A stretch of 54,636 nt of DNA. Source: an uncultured SAR116 cluster alpha proteobacterium. GTDB taxonomy: Bacteria; Pseudomonadota; Alphaproteobacteria; Puniceispirillales; Puniceispirillaceae. Under the pieces are notes generated by a model. That model was not told the DNA's origin and searched no databases. It was given only the letters and a program-made list of their open reading frames with translations. This document shows positions 42,403 to 50,428 of the stretch, in pieces. The stretch covers positions 1 through 54,636 of the forward strand of contig CABYZM010000006.1 of NCBI GenBank assembly GCA_902523435.1, written 5' to 3'. Each line of letters begins with the position of its first letter. The first letter of the stretch is position 1. A program made the position numbers and the translations under genes.

Positions 42403-43125
42403 ATGAAGGATGTAATTACAGCCAGCTTGGCTCCGCATGGAGTGATGCGAGCGGCAATCAATATGAGTAATTTCCTGCTTGTATCGGGGCAGACAGAATT
42501 TGGGCAACCAGATGGATTATCACCTGATATCGCAAATGAATTAGCCCGCCGGCTAGGCGTTTTCTGTGAGCTAATTCCGTTTGAGGGGCCTGGTCTGCTT
42601 GCCGATGCGGCAGGATGTGATATTTGGGATATTGGTAATATTGCGATAGAGCCGGAAAGGGCTGAGGTTATTGATTTCAGCCACCCCTACATTCAGATCG
42701 ATGCAAATTTTATGACACGTGAGGGCAGTACACTTTCCAATAATGCAGATGTAAATCAACAAGGTGTTGAAATTGTGCTCTATAATAGAAGTGCCTATGA
42801 TTTGTGGCTCAAGGAGAATTATACGGCGCCGTCTTATTTGCGTTTTTCGTCAATTGGTGAATCTGTAATTGCTTTTGAGGAGGGGCAAGGCGACGTGCTG
42901 GCCTGTCTAAAACCAAAATTGATGGCAATGCAGTCAAACCAGCCAAATTTTCAAATTATTAACTCTCCCTTTACAGCAATCCGACAGGCAATTGGGCTGA
43001 ATAAGGGGCATCCTGAAGCGCTAGGATTTGTGAATGAAACTATTGCTGACTTGCTGGCAAGTGGATTTGTGGCTGACAGTCTTAAACGGCATGGTGTTGG
43101 AAATAAATTAAGCCTTCCAAGCTGA
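42403..43125 (+). CDS. Solute-binding-protein-like domain (SBP_bac_3) without signal peptide
   Basis: 240 aa from the ATG at 42403 (AAGG a few bases upstream); an ATG at 42385 is also in frame. The fold matches amino-acid-type periplasmic binding proteins: 'PDGLSPDIANELARRLGVFCELIPF' region near residue 35 and 'DIWDIGNIAIEPERAEVIDFSHPYI' region near 72. No hydrophobic signal segment precedes it, so it may act in the cytoplasm, as an enzyme (the cyclohexadienyl-dehydratase-like branch) or a sensor. No ABC transporter genes accompany it. Confidence 0.7.
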   Translation: MKDVITASLAPHGVMRAAINMSNFLLVSGQTEFGQPDGLSPDIANELARRLGVFCELIPFEGPGLLADAAGCDIWDIGNIAIEPERAEVIDFSHPYIQIDANFMTREGSTLSNNADVNQQGVEIVLYNRSAYDLWLKENYTAPSYLRFSSIGESVIAFEEGQGDVLACLKPKLMAMQSNQPNFQIINSPFTAIRQAIGLNKGHPEALGFVNETIADLLASGFVADSLKRHGVGNKLSLPS

Positions 43126-43283
43126 GTAATTAATGGTCGGGGGAGATGGATAAGCGGTCAAAATCAACCTCAATTGCATAGAACTTGAGTTGATGTTTGC
43201 CCTAAGTTAAAATATCTCAGGTGTAAGGCATTTGAAGGTGTCCGGCATAAATTCAAATATGTTACCTAACGGGGAATAATTAC

Positions 43284-43382
43284 ATGGATCCAACAATAGG
43301 TTTATTACTGGTTATCGGCTTTCCGCTGATATTATGCATTGCGATCTGGGCTTTTGGCCGCTCATCTATCGAGCCTGAATAG
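43284..43382 (+). CDS. Small single-helix membrane protein, 32 aa
   Basis: ATG at 43284 preceded by GGGG at 43271-43274. The product has one hydrophobic helix (about residues 5-24, 'IGLLLVIGFPLILCIAIWAF') and a short polar tail ending RSSIEPE. A strong terminator begins 30 bp after the stop, which supports it as a real transcription unit. Family unknown. Confidence 0.55.
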   Translation: MDPTIGLLLVIGFPLILCIAIWAFGRSSIEPE

Positions 43383-43411
43383 GCACTGCTATTCGTATTT
43401 ATGGAATATTC

Positions 43412-43442
43412 AAGGCCTCAGATATGTACTGAGGCCTTTTTT
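43412..43442 (+). terminator. Rho-independent terminator
   Basis: AAGGCCTCAG at 43412-43421, loop ATATGTA, CTGAGGCCTT at 43429-43438: a perfect 10-bp stem running into TTTTTT. It ends the small membrane protein unit on the plus strand and lies between it and the convergent SufU-like gene. Confidence 0.88.
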
Positions 43443-43465
43443 GTCATTTAATGAGGCGAATTTTA

Positions 43466-43891
43466 TCACGCTCTTTTAAATTTATCAGCTGTAGAAAACG
43501 CAAGTGATACGCATTTATGCCTGTTCTTAATTGGCCGCACAGGTGAGAAGCTGTCCAACCCATTTGGGAATTTACCTGAGATTTCAGTATTATCCTCTCC
43601 TGCAAGCCAGTTTTCAAGCGCTGCATGATAGCTTAAAAGAGATGAAATGTTTTGGCCCACCACAGTATCAAGCCAGAGGCCTGCGCCTGCTTCACATAAA
43701 GCGCAGCCTTTTGCTTCCGCATGAGCGGCGATAATCAAATTATTTTCTAACTTGATGGTAGACAAGACACGGTCACCGCATACCGGATTGTTTACTTCTG
43801 CCACATGTGTAGGTGCACTAAGAACGAGTGAGCTGTTGTCACGCACGCGGCGGGCAAGGGCAAGAAGTTGATCCTGATAGATTGACTGCAT
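43466..43891 (-). CDS. SufU/NifU-like iron-sulfur cluster scaffold protein
   Basis: 141 aa. Three family cysteine sites are visible: 'NPVCGDRV' (~residue 35), 'GCALCEAGAGLW' (~62) and 'RHKCVSLAFSTADKF' (~124). These correspond to the ligand positions of IscU/SufU. SufU-type proteins hand sulfur or clusters between desulfurase and targets. It is away from any suf operon in this window. The second site has an extra Cys and Gly in place of the usual small Ser/Ala residues, so activity may differ. ATG at 43891. Confidence 0.78.
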   Translation of the reverse strand: MQSIYQDQLLALARRVRDNSSLVLSAPTHVAEVNNPVCGDRVLSTIKLENNLIIAAHAEAKGCALCEAGAGLWLDTVVGQNISSLLSYHAALENWLAGEDNTEISGKFPNGLDSFSPVRPIKNRHKCVSLAFSTADKFKRA

Positions 43892-43933
43892 ATGAGCTAA
43901 ACCTATTTACTCTCGAGAATTTGTTATGCCTCT

Positions 43934-44059
43934 TTAGGCAAACATCAGCATATAGATTGCTCCGCACGCGCATAAGAAAGCTAAAACTACAGTCCAATGC
44001 AAACTATGATATTCGTTTTCTTCTGGTACGCCTGCTGGTAGATCTTTCTTATTTTCCAT
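43934..44059 (-). CDS. Small single-helix membrane protein, 41 aa
   Basis: ATG at 44059, stop at 43934. A polar N-terminal half (ENKKDLPAGVPEENEYHS) is followed by one hydrophobic helix (WTVVLAFLCACGAIYMLMF). It lies between nhaA and the SufU-like gene on the same strand. Codon-by-codon plausibility is good, but the ribosome site is weak. Family unknown. Confidence 0.45.
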   Translation of the reverse strand: MENKKDLPAGVPEENEYHSLHWTVVLAFLCACGAIYMLMFA

Positions 44060-44147
44060 TATTTATACCCCGATATAAAAAATTTTATTTTCTACTGATA
44101 ACAAATAGGTGCATACCTGCAAGCCCGCCGGTGCTCTTTTTCACCTC

Positions 44148-45401
44148 TCAGGTAATCTTTTTCACGCCTATGACCTTTGCCACGCCAATGGATATAAAGA
44201 CAGCACCAAAAGAGAATAGTGCACCCATTTTAGCTGCATCCTGAACAAGGCCTGGCGGGAAGGCAACTGCGGATATGAACAGCGAGACGGTAAAGCCAAT
44301 CGCGGCAACAAAGCCAATAATCAAAAGGTCAATTATGCGCATGCCCTCAGGCAGGCCGAGTCGCATTGGCGTGGCCGCAAGCCAGCCAAAGAACAAAATG
44401 CCTAGTGGTTTACCTAGAATAAGCCCAATCAAAACCAGCCAAGTTGCCTCCCCAATTGATGAAAACACCACCCCTGCGTTTGCAAAGCCAAACAACATCA
44501 AAATCACCTCAACGGGCGCTTTTAAGCCGTGTTCAGCATCATTTAGCATATCATGTTTATAGCTTTCTTTCTTCCCGAACAGGCCAAAAGGGGTGTCAGC
44601 ATGCGGAAGAGCAGGAATGACTGGAAGCAATCCAAGGGCGGGGTGAATGCCTGCTTCTTGGAAACCATACCAGCTCAATGCTGCAGCAACCACATAAGGC
44701 CAGAAGCCAAAGCGGGTCCGGACCTTTGTTGAGACTGGCCGGGCATTGTTGTCCTTGTCCATCTGCCGGGGCAGATAGTTAAATAGATACCAGACTACCA
44801 ATGCTGCACCTACTGACAAGAGCAACCATTCAGGTGAAAGATCACCTTGCGGATAGAACACAGCCAGAATTACAAGTCCAGCCGCATCATCAGCGATAGC
44901 CAACAGCAGCAAAAACCCAACAGCCGGGTGTTTGGCCCCAAAGATAATCCGGCCCACAAGATAAGAAAAAGCAATGTCTGTGGCAATCGGTATAGCCCAG
45001 CCATTTGACAGGATGGCTAGCTTGCCCACCATATAAGCTCCCAGAAGATACACGCCTGCTGGCCCTATAATGCCGCCTGCTGTAGCGATTAAGGGTGTCA
45101 TAGCCTTCTTGCCCCTTAAAGAGCCTGACTTAAGGGCTACTGCTTCCCACACCTCTTTACCGGCTATGGCAAAGAACAGCGCCATCAGCACATCATTAAT
45201 CAGATAATGCAGAGTTAGGGTGCGGTGGCCATCATGAAGATGACCAATAAAGAAATGGTCGATGAGCACCATATCGACAATATGATGATAGCTGTCGTAA
45301 TTAATGTTTGCCCAAATGAGTGCGCCAAAAGCCCCAAAAACGAGAAGAACCGAATATTCTTGAATAAAGCTCCAGAGCGAGCCATTTGATGACGATGACA
45401 T
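44148..45401 (-). CDS. nhaA: Na+/H+ antiporter NhaA
   Basis: 417 aa with about eleven to twelve membrane helices. 'LLAIADDAAGLVILAVFYP' near residue 165 holds the two Asp residues that carry Na+ and H+; 'WAIPIATDIAFSYLVG' near 133 and 'GKEVWEAVALKSGSLRGKKA' region near 80 are family blocks. It expels sodium in exchange for protons, suited to a marine cell. ATG at 45401. Monocistronic as far as visible. Confidence 0.94.
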   Translation of the reverse strand: MSSSSNGSLWSFIQEYSVLLVFGAFGALIWANINYDSYHHIVDMVLIDHFFIGHLHDGHRTLTLHYLINDVLMALFFAIAGKEVWEAVALKSGSLRGKKAMTPLIATAGGIIGPAGVYLLGAYMVGKLAILSNGWAIPIATDIAFSYLVGRIIFGAKHPAVGFLLLLAIADDAAGLVILAVFYPQGDLSPEWLLLSVGAALVVWYLFNYLPRQMDKDNNARPVSTKVRTRFGFWPYVVAAALSWYGFQEAGIHPALGLLPVIPALPHADTPFGLFGKKESYKHDMLNDAEHGLKAPVEVILMLFGFANAGVVFSSIGEATWLVLIGLILGKPLGILFFGWLAATPMRLGLPEGMRIIDLLIIGFVAAIGFTVSLFISAVAFPPGLVQDAAKMGALFSFGAVFISIGVAKVIGVKKIT

Positions 45402-45508
45402 GTTCTTTATCCTGTGTTAAACAACTTAATATTTACCGGCCAACTTCGGGTTAGCCTACGTTAGGCGAGATGAGTTAACTAAGCCGCAATTTAGCTTTCT
45501 GAATTATA

Positions 45509-46621
45509 ATGACTAAAAATGAGAAGATTTCAACATCAAGATTAGGTTTATCTGCTGGGCGTGTTGATTATGTATTTTTTGGCTCTGATATTTTTCGTGG
45601 ATCTGCTTATGGTAAAGGTCATCCGCTGAATATTGCTCGGGTCTGGCCTGTGATCGATTTATGCCGTATCTTAAATTGGCTTCCAGATGAATACTATCAG
45701 GCTGTTGAACCAGCGTCGCCCGAACAACTGAACCTGTTTCATGATATGTCCTACATTCGTGCCTTGCAGATGGCTGAGCGGGATCAGGCACTGCAGGATG
45801 CAGACATGCAACGCTATCGGATTGGGCTTGATAACAACCCCATCTTTGCTGATGTTTACCGCCGGCCAGCAACAGCTGCTGCAGCCAGTCTAATGGCTGC
45901 TGATGCCTTGTTTGAGAGTAGGGTGAAAACAGCCTTTAACCCTTCTGGTGGAACACACCATGGTATGCCGGACAAGGCAAACGGGTTTTGTTTTGTTAAT
46001 GACCCTGCATTGGCGATTTTGCGGCTTTTACTCAAAGGAGCGCAGAAAGTCGCTTATGTTGATATTGATGCGCATCACCCTGATGGTGTGCAGGCCCATC
46101 TTTCTGGTGATGAACGTGTACAATTATGGTCTATTCATGAGAAAAACCGGTGGCCGCGGACAGGGCAATTAGGAGATAGCGGAGAGGGTTTTGCTCGGAA
46201 TTTTACTCTTGAGCGGGGGGCTGGTAATGATGAGTTGTTGCGCTGCATGGACCAGTATATCCTCCCTGAGGTCGCGCGTTTTGCACCTGAATATATTGTG
46301 TTGCAAGCTGGCTGTGACGGTCTGCAAGATGATCCCCAATCCGGGCTGGTTTTTTCAAATAATGGCTATTGGCAGGCGGCAGAGAAGGTTTTAGGGCTGA
46401 ACAAGCCAACACTAGTTCTTGGCGGTGGTGGCTATAACCCGATCAGCACGGCACGGGCATGGGCTGGTCTTTGGGGTTTGATTTCGGGGAACGACCCTTA
46501 TCAATGTGACTTACCGGAAACGGCAAGCAGGCTTCTGGCAGGGCTTGAATGGTCGCATAGGTGGGCGCGCAACAAACCTCGCCGCTGGTTTGAAAGGCTT
46601 TATGATGATGCGTCTTCCTAG
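45509..46621 (+). CDS. Histone deacetylase/acetoin utilisation (AcuC-like) family protein
   Basis: 370 aa zinc-dependent deacylase fold. Zinc and catalytic residues are in 'GGTHHGMPDKANGFCFVND' (~residue 148), 'YVDIDAHHPDGVQ' (~189) and 'QAGCDGLQDDP' (~272), with 'LGGGGYNP' near 308. Bacterial members deacetylate acetyl-CoA synthetase or small acetylated amines; the target here is unknown. ATG at 45509. The 3' end overlaps the following DUF192 gene by a few codons, so they are probably co-transcribed. Confidence 0.9.
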   Translation: MTKNEKISTSRLGLSAGRVDYVFFGSDIFRGSAYGKGHPLNIARVWPVIDLCRILNWLPDEYYQAVEPASPEQLNLFHDMSYIRALQMAERDQALQDADMQRYRIGLDNNPIFADVYRRPATAAAASLMAADALFESRVKTAFNPSGGTHHGMPDKANGFCFVNDPALAILRLLLKGAQKVAYVDIDAHHPDGVQAHLSGDERVQLWSIHEKNRWPRTGQLGDSGEGFARNFTLERGAGNDELLRCMDQYILPEVARFAPEYIVLQAGCDGLQDDPQSGLVFSNNGYWQAAEKVLGLNKPTLVLGGGGYNPISTARAWAGLWGLISGNDPYQCDLPETASRLLAGLEWSHRWARNKPRRWFERLYDDASS

Positions 46622-47096
46622 AAGTGCGCGATTGATGCGCTTTCTGACAGCTCTGATTATTGCTTGTCAGGCAGGAACAGCGATTGCTGACTTGACCAGT
46701 TATCCGGTTGTGATTCAAACACCTGAAGGTAACCAATTTTACTATCTGCTTGAGCTGGCAGCCACCCCTGCAGCGCGCCAAAAGGGGCTTATGAACAGAT
46801 ACGATTTGGGTGGTGGGGACGGGATGTTATTTGTTTGGCCGGGAGAAGATTACAGAAGCTTCTGGATGAAAAACACGCCGATCAGTCTGGATATTCTATT
46901 TTTTTCTTCTGAACTGACCCTAGTGTCTCGTCATGAAAATACCGTACCTTTTTCCAAAAAGCAGCTGCTGTCTGGTAAACCAGCCCGCTATGTGGTTGAA
47001 TTGGCAGCCGGGCAGGCAAAATTGCGGGGTCTGAAAACAGGCAGTCTACTGATCCTACCAGAAGTATTGAAGCGTGCTCTGGACAGCCAAAGTTAA
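46605..47096 (+). CDS. DUF192 family exported protein
   Basis: 163 aa if started at the ATG at 46605 (three ATGs at 46602, 46605 and 46608 follow GAAAGG; a fourth at 46635 would also keep the signal peptide). Signal segment 'RFLTALIIACQAGTAIA' then the DUF192 domain with 'ARQKGLMNRYDL' and the hallmark 'YRSFWMKNTPISLDILFF' (~residue 85). Function of the family is unknown. Overlaps the end of the deacetylase gene. Confidence 0.85.
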   Translation: MMRLPRSARLMRFLTALIIACQAGTAIADLTSYPVVIQTPEGNQFYYLLELAATPAARQKGLMNRYDLGGGDGMLFVWPGEDYRSFWMKNTPISLDILFFSSELTLVSRHENTVPFSKKQLLSGKPARYVVELAAGQAKLRGLKTGSLLILPEVLKRALDSQS

Positions 47097-47177
47097 GCCC
47101 TGTCTGTATATTTTTTTGTAAATGCCAGAAAATTTAGGGTTGAATTTTCTTCTTAGGTGGGTGTAAAACCAGGCTGT

Positions 47178-47254
<77 letters not shown>

Positions 47255-47333
47255 TTTTCCATCCGTATCATGTCTTTGTTTCTGAATACAATTAGATTAA
47301 GGTATATTCCGGGTATATAAAGTGAGGGTTGTC

Positions 47334-47642
47334 ATGCATGTTGCCAAAATCTACAAGCCAGCAAAGACAGCAATGCAGTCAGGCCGTGGCAAGACAAAAA
47401 GCTGGGTTTTGGAGCATCCACGTGCATCTAAAGTGGTGCCCGAGCCACTGATGGGCTGGCAGTCATCAGCAGATACAGCCAGGCAGGTAAAGCTCTACTT
47501 TGAAAGCTCTGACGCTGCTATTGCTTATTGCAGGGCGCATAATCTTGCTTTTGAGGTGGTTAAGCCGAAACAACGAAGGCTGCGAATGAAGGCTTATGCC
47601 GATAATTTCGCTTTTGACCGTGTGGGCAGCTGGACACATTAG
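47334..47642 (+). CDS. Complex I NDUFS4-like accessory subunit (ETC_C1_NDUFS4)
   Basis: 102 aa from the ATG at 47334, preceded by GAGGG; a GTG at 47322 is also in frame. 'AKIYKPAKTAMQSGRGKTKSWVLE' region at the N terminus and 'GWQSSADTARQVKLYFESSDAAIAYC' region near residue 40-65 match the 18-kDa accessory subunit of NADH:quinone oxidoreductase. Found in alphaproteobacteria and mitochondria, where it stabilises the NADH module. Often beside a tRNA gene, as here (tRNA-Pro before, tRNA-Arg after). Confidence 0.9.
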   Translation: MHVAKIYKPAKTAMQSGRGKTKSWVLEHPRASKVVPEPLMGWQSSADTARQVKLYFESSDAAIAYCRAHNLAFEVVKPKQRRLRMKAYADNFAFDRVGSWTH

Positions 47643-47732
47643 CCTAAATTTTCAAAAAGACATCTGGCAATTTCTCCTGGCATCAGATTGCTGGCTTGAT
47701 TCTATGTTGTCACGCGATTACAACAAAGCTGT

Positions 47733-47809
47733 GGCTCCGTAGCTCAACTGGATAGAGCAGCTGACTTCTAATCAGCAGGTTGGGGGTTCGAGTCCTCCCG
47801 GAGTCGCCA
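47733..47809 (+). tRNA. tRNA-Arg (UCU)
   Basis: 77 nt with encoded CCA. Acceptor GGCTCCG / CGGAGTC (one G-T pair), anticodon arm GCTGA-CTTCTAA-TCAGC with anticodon TCT. Its last 68 bases are repeated exactly at 48970-49037, making it the intact target of a tRNA-directed insertion. Confidence 0.97.
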
Positions 47810-47843
47810 GGATTATCAAATGTAAACTGATAGTTAATCAGCA

Positions 47844-47911
47844 GGTCAACTGTACGTTTTGTGTAACTACAGGAGACCAATATGACTACATTTGATGATA
47901 ATCAGTTGACC
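47844..47911. repeat. Left-end inverted box pair of the tRNA-Arg insert
   Basis: GGTCAACTG at 47844-47852 and its complement CAGTTGACC at 47903-47911 bracket 50 bp. AACTGTACGT at 47848-47857 recurs at 48838-48847 near the other end. A good ribosome site (AGGAG at 47872) and ATG at 47882 open a 16-codon frame ending at 47932, probably a fragment or leader. Confidence 0.6.
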
Positions 47912-48005
47912 TTTTTCCTCCATGAAAAGTAATTGAGTTGTTGCTCAATCTCTTTAAGCGAACAAGGAAAAGCTGTTCAATGCAAGAGGTTTGTTATTTG
48001 AACAT

Positions 48006-48572
48006 TTATGAGCCACATTTAAATCCCATAGATACACCGAAAAAGTCATCCTCTGGGAAATATCCATGTTCCAAGAGCTGATAAGTGCAACTGTCACCTT
48101 TAAATGTTTTTCTCAGGTCAAGCTCGCCATTGACGGTAACATATTGCTCAATTTGTTCTGATATCAACAAAGCGTCATTCGCTTTTTCTTCAGTCTGTGA
48201 GATGCAGCTTATGTAATTTTCACCGTCTGAAATAATAACCTTTTCAACAAATAGGCTGTCACCATAGAGGGACTGAAAATCGATTTGCAGACCTGCAACC
48301 TTCAACTTGCTGCTGGAGTTGTTACCTTTCATTTCAGTTTGTATATATAGAGCAACTTCTTCGAACCCTGCGCATAATGCATGTTTTAGAGTTGGTCCTT
48401 CTGCTCCAACTACAATCTTTTTACCCTTGTCAGAATTTAGCAAATTTATTCCCAATTCAAAAAGTGGAACTTCCTGGCCCGAATACACTTTGAAATCTGC
48501 AAAAGCGATGGATGGAAATATTACATGAACGTGGAAACATAATGCTAAAATAATACGCTTAGGAATATTCAT
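48006..48572 (-). CDS. Hypothetical secreted protein, cargo of the tRNA-Arg insert
   Basis: 188 aa from the ATG at 48572, which follows AGGAG; a frame extension to 48611 is not needed. A signal peptide (core IILALCFHVHVIFPSIAFA) is followed by a ~165-residue mature domain with four Cys ('HALCAGFEE', 'NYISCISQ', 'DSCTYQ', 'FKCGS') that could make two disulfides. No family recognised. It is the only sizeable gene between tRNA-Arg and its partial copy, and AT-richer than the core genes. Confidence 0.65.
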   Translation of the reverse strand: MNIPKRIILALCFHVHVIFPSIAFADFKVYSGQEVPLFELGINLLNSDKGKKIVVGAEGPTLKHALCAGFEEVALYIQTEMKGNNSSSKLKVAGLQIDFQSLYGDSLFVEKVIISDGENYISCISQTEEKANDALLISEQIEQYVTVNGELDLRKTFKGDSCTYQLLEHGYFPEDDFFGVSMGFKCGS

Positions 48573-48876
48573 GAATACGCTCCTGGTAACCTTTGAAATG
48601 GCTCCATTCAAGTTGTTTTGGTAGCAATGCCCTTTTAGCTTTTAACATTCAGTATCTTTTAACTCACCCATTATTGCAATCGTGTTTGTTAAATTCAGTT
48701 TTAACGGCAAAAACTCGCTTGGACAGCATTGACTGAGTCTCTGCCAAGTAGCTCAGGCCAATGGCTGTCTCGAGACTTATTGGCTCTTATAGTTTCACCT
48801 TTTGGACTGAAGTCCATAGGTCAATTCAAAGGCAAATAACTGTACGTGTTCCGCAGTCAACTGATAGATCCTTATG

Positions 48877-48942
48877 GGTCAACTGATAGTGTAATTTGCA
48901 TCTGTTTTGCCCCCTGTGGTATAATGAAGTCATCAGTTGACC
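48877..48942. promoter_or_regulatory. Promoter bracketed by 10-bp inverted boxes
   Basis: GGTCAACTGA at 48877-48886 and its exact complement TCAGTTGACC at 48933-48942 flank TTGCAT (48896-48901), 18 bp, and a consensus TATAAT (48920-48925). It points toward the partial tRNA and the integrase. The arrangement looks like a repressible promoter; an extra copy of the box sits at 48856-48867. Confidence 0.5.
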
Positions 48943-48969
48943 TAGTTTAACACTAGATAAACCGTGACT

Positions 48970-49037
48970 GCTCAACTGGATAGAGCAGCTGACTTCTAAT
49001 CAGCAGGTTGGGGGTTCGAGTCCTCCCGGAGTCGCCA
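48970..49037 (+). repeat. Partial tRNA-Arg copy (attachment site)
   Basis: 68 bp identical to tRNA-Arg bases 47742-47809. The first nine bases (GGCTCCGTA) are replaced by unrelated sequence, so the acceptor stem cannot pair and it should not function as a tRNA. Exact identity suggests a recent event or gene-conversion upkeep. It is the right border of a 1.2-kb insert and the left border of the segment with the integrase. Confidence 0.93.
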
Positions 49038-49112
49038 TAAAAAACAATGACTTAAGTCGTTTTCATTTCCCTATATTCTGGTCTGCCACACCTCTGCCAC
49101 TCGGAGGGTTGT

Positions 49113-49820
49113 ATGGCTACGATAAGAAAAAGAGGAAATAAGTTTCAGGTACAGGTCAGAAGAGCTGGCTTTCAGAGTGCAACGAAGAGTTTTGAGCGGC
49201 TCACTGAAGCCAAAGCCTGGGCGCGCCAGTGTGAAATACTTTTCGACCAGGGTGAGGCAGGCAACCAAAAGCCTGCCCGGATAAGGCTCGCAGATGTACT
49301 TGGGCGCTATCTGAGAGAGGTGACACCTGCAAAAAAGTCGTCTGCGGGTGAGACAAGACGCATAAACCATCTGCTCAAAGATAAGATATCAGCTACATTC
49401 CTGTCTGATTTGTCTGCAAAGAGGCTTGCTGACTTCAGGGACAGGCGCATTAAAGACGGTGTGCGCACGGCAGCATACGACCTGCAGATAATTCGTCATG
49501 CATTAAACATCGGATGTTCGGAATGGGGTATTTATTTTAAAGCCAACCCTGTGGAGCAGATACGCCTGCCAAGGCCGCCAAAACCGCGTGAGCGCCGTGT
49601 AACTTCAGATGAATATGAAAGCCTGCTGTTTCATGCAAAGTCTTCCAGAAGCCGGTTCATGTATCCGCTGATTATTCTAGCTGTGGAGACAGGCATGCGC
49701 CTTGGCGAGCTTCTTAAGCTGAAGTGGAATGATTTTGATGAAGAAGCTTGCCTGCTGACCCTAAAGGATACGAAGAACGGAGAGAGCAGGGTGGCGTGGC
49801 CTTGCTTCACTCTCCGGTAA
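49113..49820 (+). pseudogene. Tyrosine integrase, C-terminally truncated
   Basis: 235 aa from the ATG at 49113 with GGAGG upstream; intact relatives have about 330-400. An N-terminal SAM-like/core-binding part (residues ~55-160) and the start of the catalytic domain are present with the first catalytic Arg in 'ETGMRLGELLKLKW' (~199). The frame ends shortly after 'KDTKNGESR', so the HxxR and Tyr segments are missing. It cannot recombine DNA alone. It stands 75 bp after the partial tRNA-Arg, the usual place for a tRNA-site integrase. Confidence 0.85.
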
Positions 49821-49928
49821 ATCTATTGCTATTCTTAGTCCCTCAATGCCAAAGCCAAATACTTTGAACAGTTTCTGCTCAAAGTCCTGATACAAGCGGT
49901 CTATGAATTTGTTGTCGTCTGTTGGCAC
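49761..49928 (-). pseudogene. Short gene fragment abutting the integrase break
   Basis: A GTG at 49928 preceded by CAGGAG opens a 55-codon minus-strand frame (PTDDNKFIDRLYQDFEQKLF at the start) that runs into antisense integrase sequence and stops at 49761. Only the first ~38 codons look like a real protein start, so this is probably the 5' end of a lost gene joined to the broken integrase near 49790-49812. Confidence 0.4.
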
Positions 49929-50038
49929 GTTTTCTCCTGACAGAAGCTCAGAATGTCACCCGCGGCGCGAATGGGCAAGAAGGGGTTGGCAAATGCAATC
50001 GCCTCTGGAAGGATTATTTTTAGGCAAGCTTAGCGAGG

Positions 50039-50428
50039 ATGAAATTGGAAGAAACAATCATTAAAGAGGCGGTTCTGGTTTCAGGTGTTGCACTAGTTTC
50101 GTTAGTGGTAAGCATATTTGTGATCAGGCTTATAGCGAATGTATTCATTATAGCGGCTTTTCTGTTGGCCATTATAGTGCCGCCTGCCTGGCTTTATGTT
50201 CAGCGTTCTCAGGGATTGGATGTTGACCAAGGATTATTATTTATTGGTTCAGCGCTTTTTGCATTTTTCGTAGCACTCTGCACAGTACCTCTCTGGCCAA
50301 TGTCAACAATCATGCAATGGACAGGCAAAAAAGAGGGTAAGAAAATTAGAAAACTTGAGGAAAAATTAGATAAAAGCCCTAGTGGCCGTCAGAGGATACC
50401 ACCTCGTTTTGATGAGGACTTAAGATGA
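50039..50428 (+). CDS. Hypothetical membrane protein
   Basis: 129 aa. Three hydrophobic helices (about residues 11-30, 33-52 and 66-88) are followed by a Lys/Glu-rich cytoplasmic tail ('KKEGKKIRKLEEKLDK', possible short coiled coil). I recognise no family. It overlaps the next gene by 4 bp (ATGA), so the two are co-translated. Just beyond the broken integrase, probably accessory. Confidence 0.6.
   Translation: MKLEETIIKEAVLVSGVALVSLVVSIFVIRLIANVFIIAAFLLAIIVPPAWLYVQRSQGLDVDQGLLFIGSALFAFFVALCTVPLWPMSTIMQWTGKKEGKKIRKLEEKLDKSPSGRQRIPPRFDEDLR

Larger units (their letters stand above)
48612..49112. other. Non-coding right end of the tRNA-Arg insert and integrase leader
   Basis: 501 bp without a gene: unremarkable AT-rich sequence, the boxes GTCAACTGATAG (48856-48867) and GGTCAACTGATAG (48877-48889), a promoter-like pair, CAGTTGACC (48934-48942), the partial tRNA-Arg (48970-49037), and paired TGCCAC boxes (49084-49089, 49095-49100) just before the integrase. 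Confidence 0.6.
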
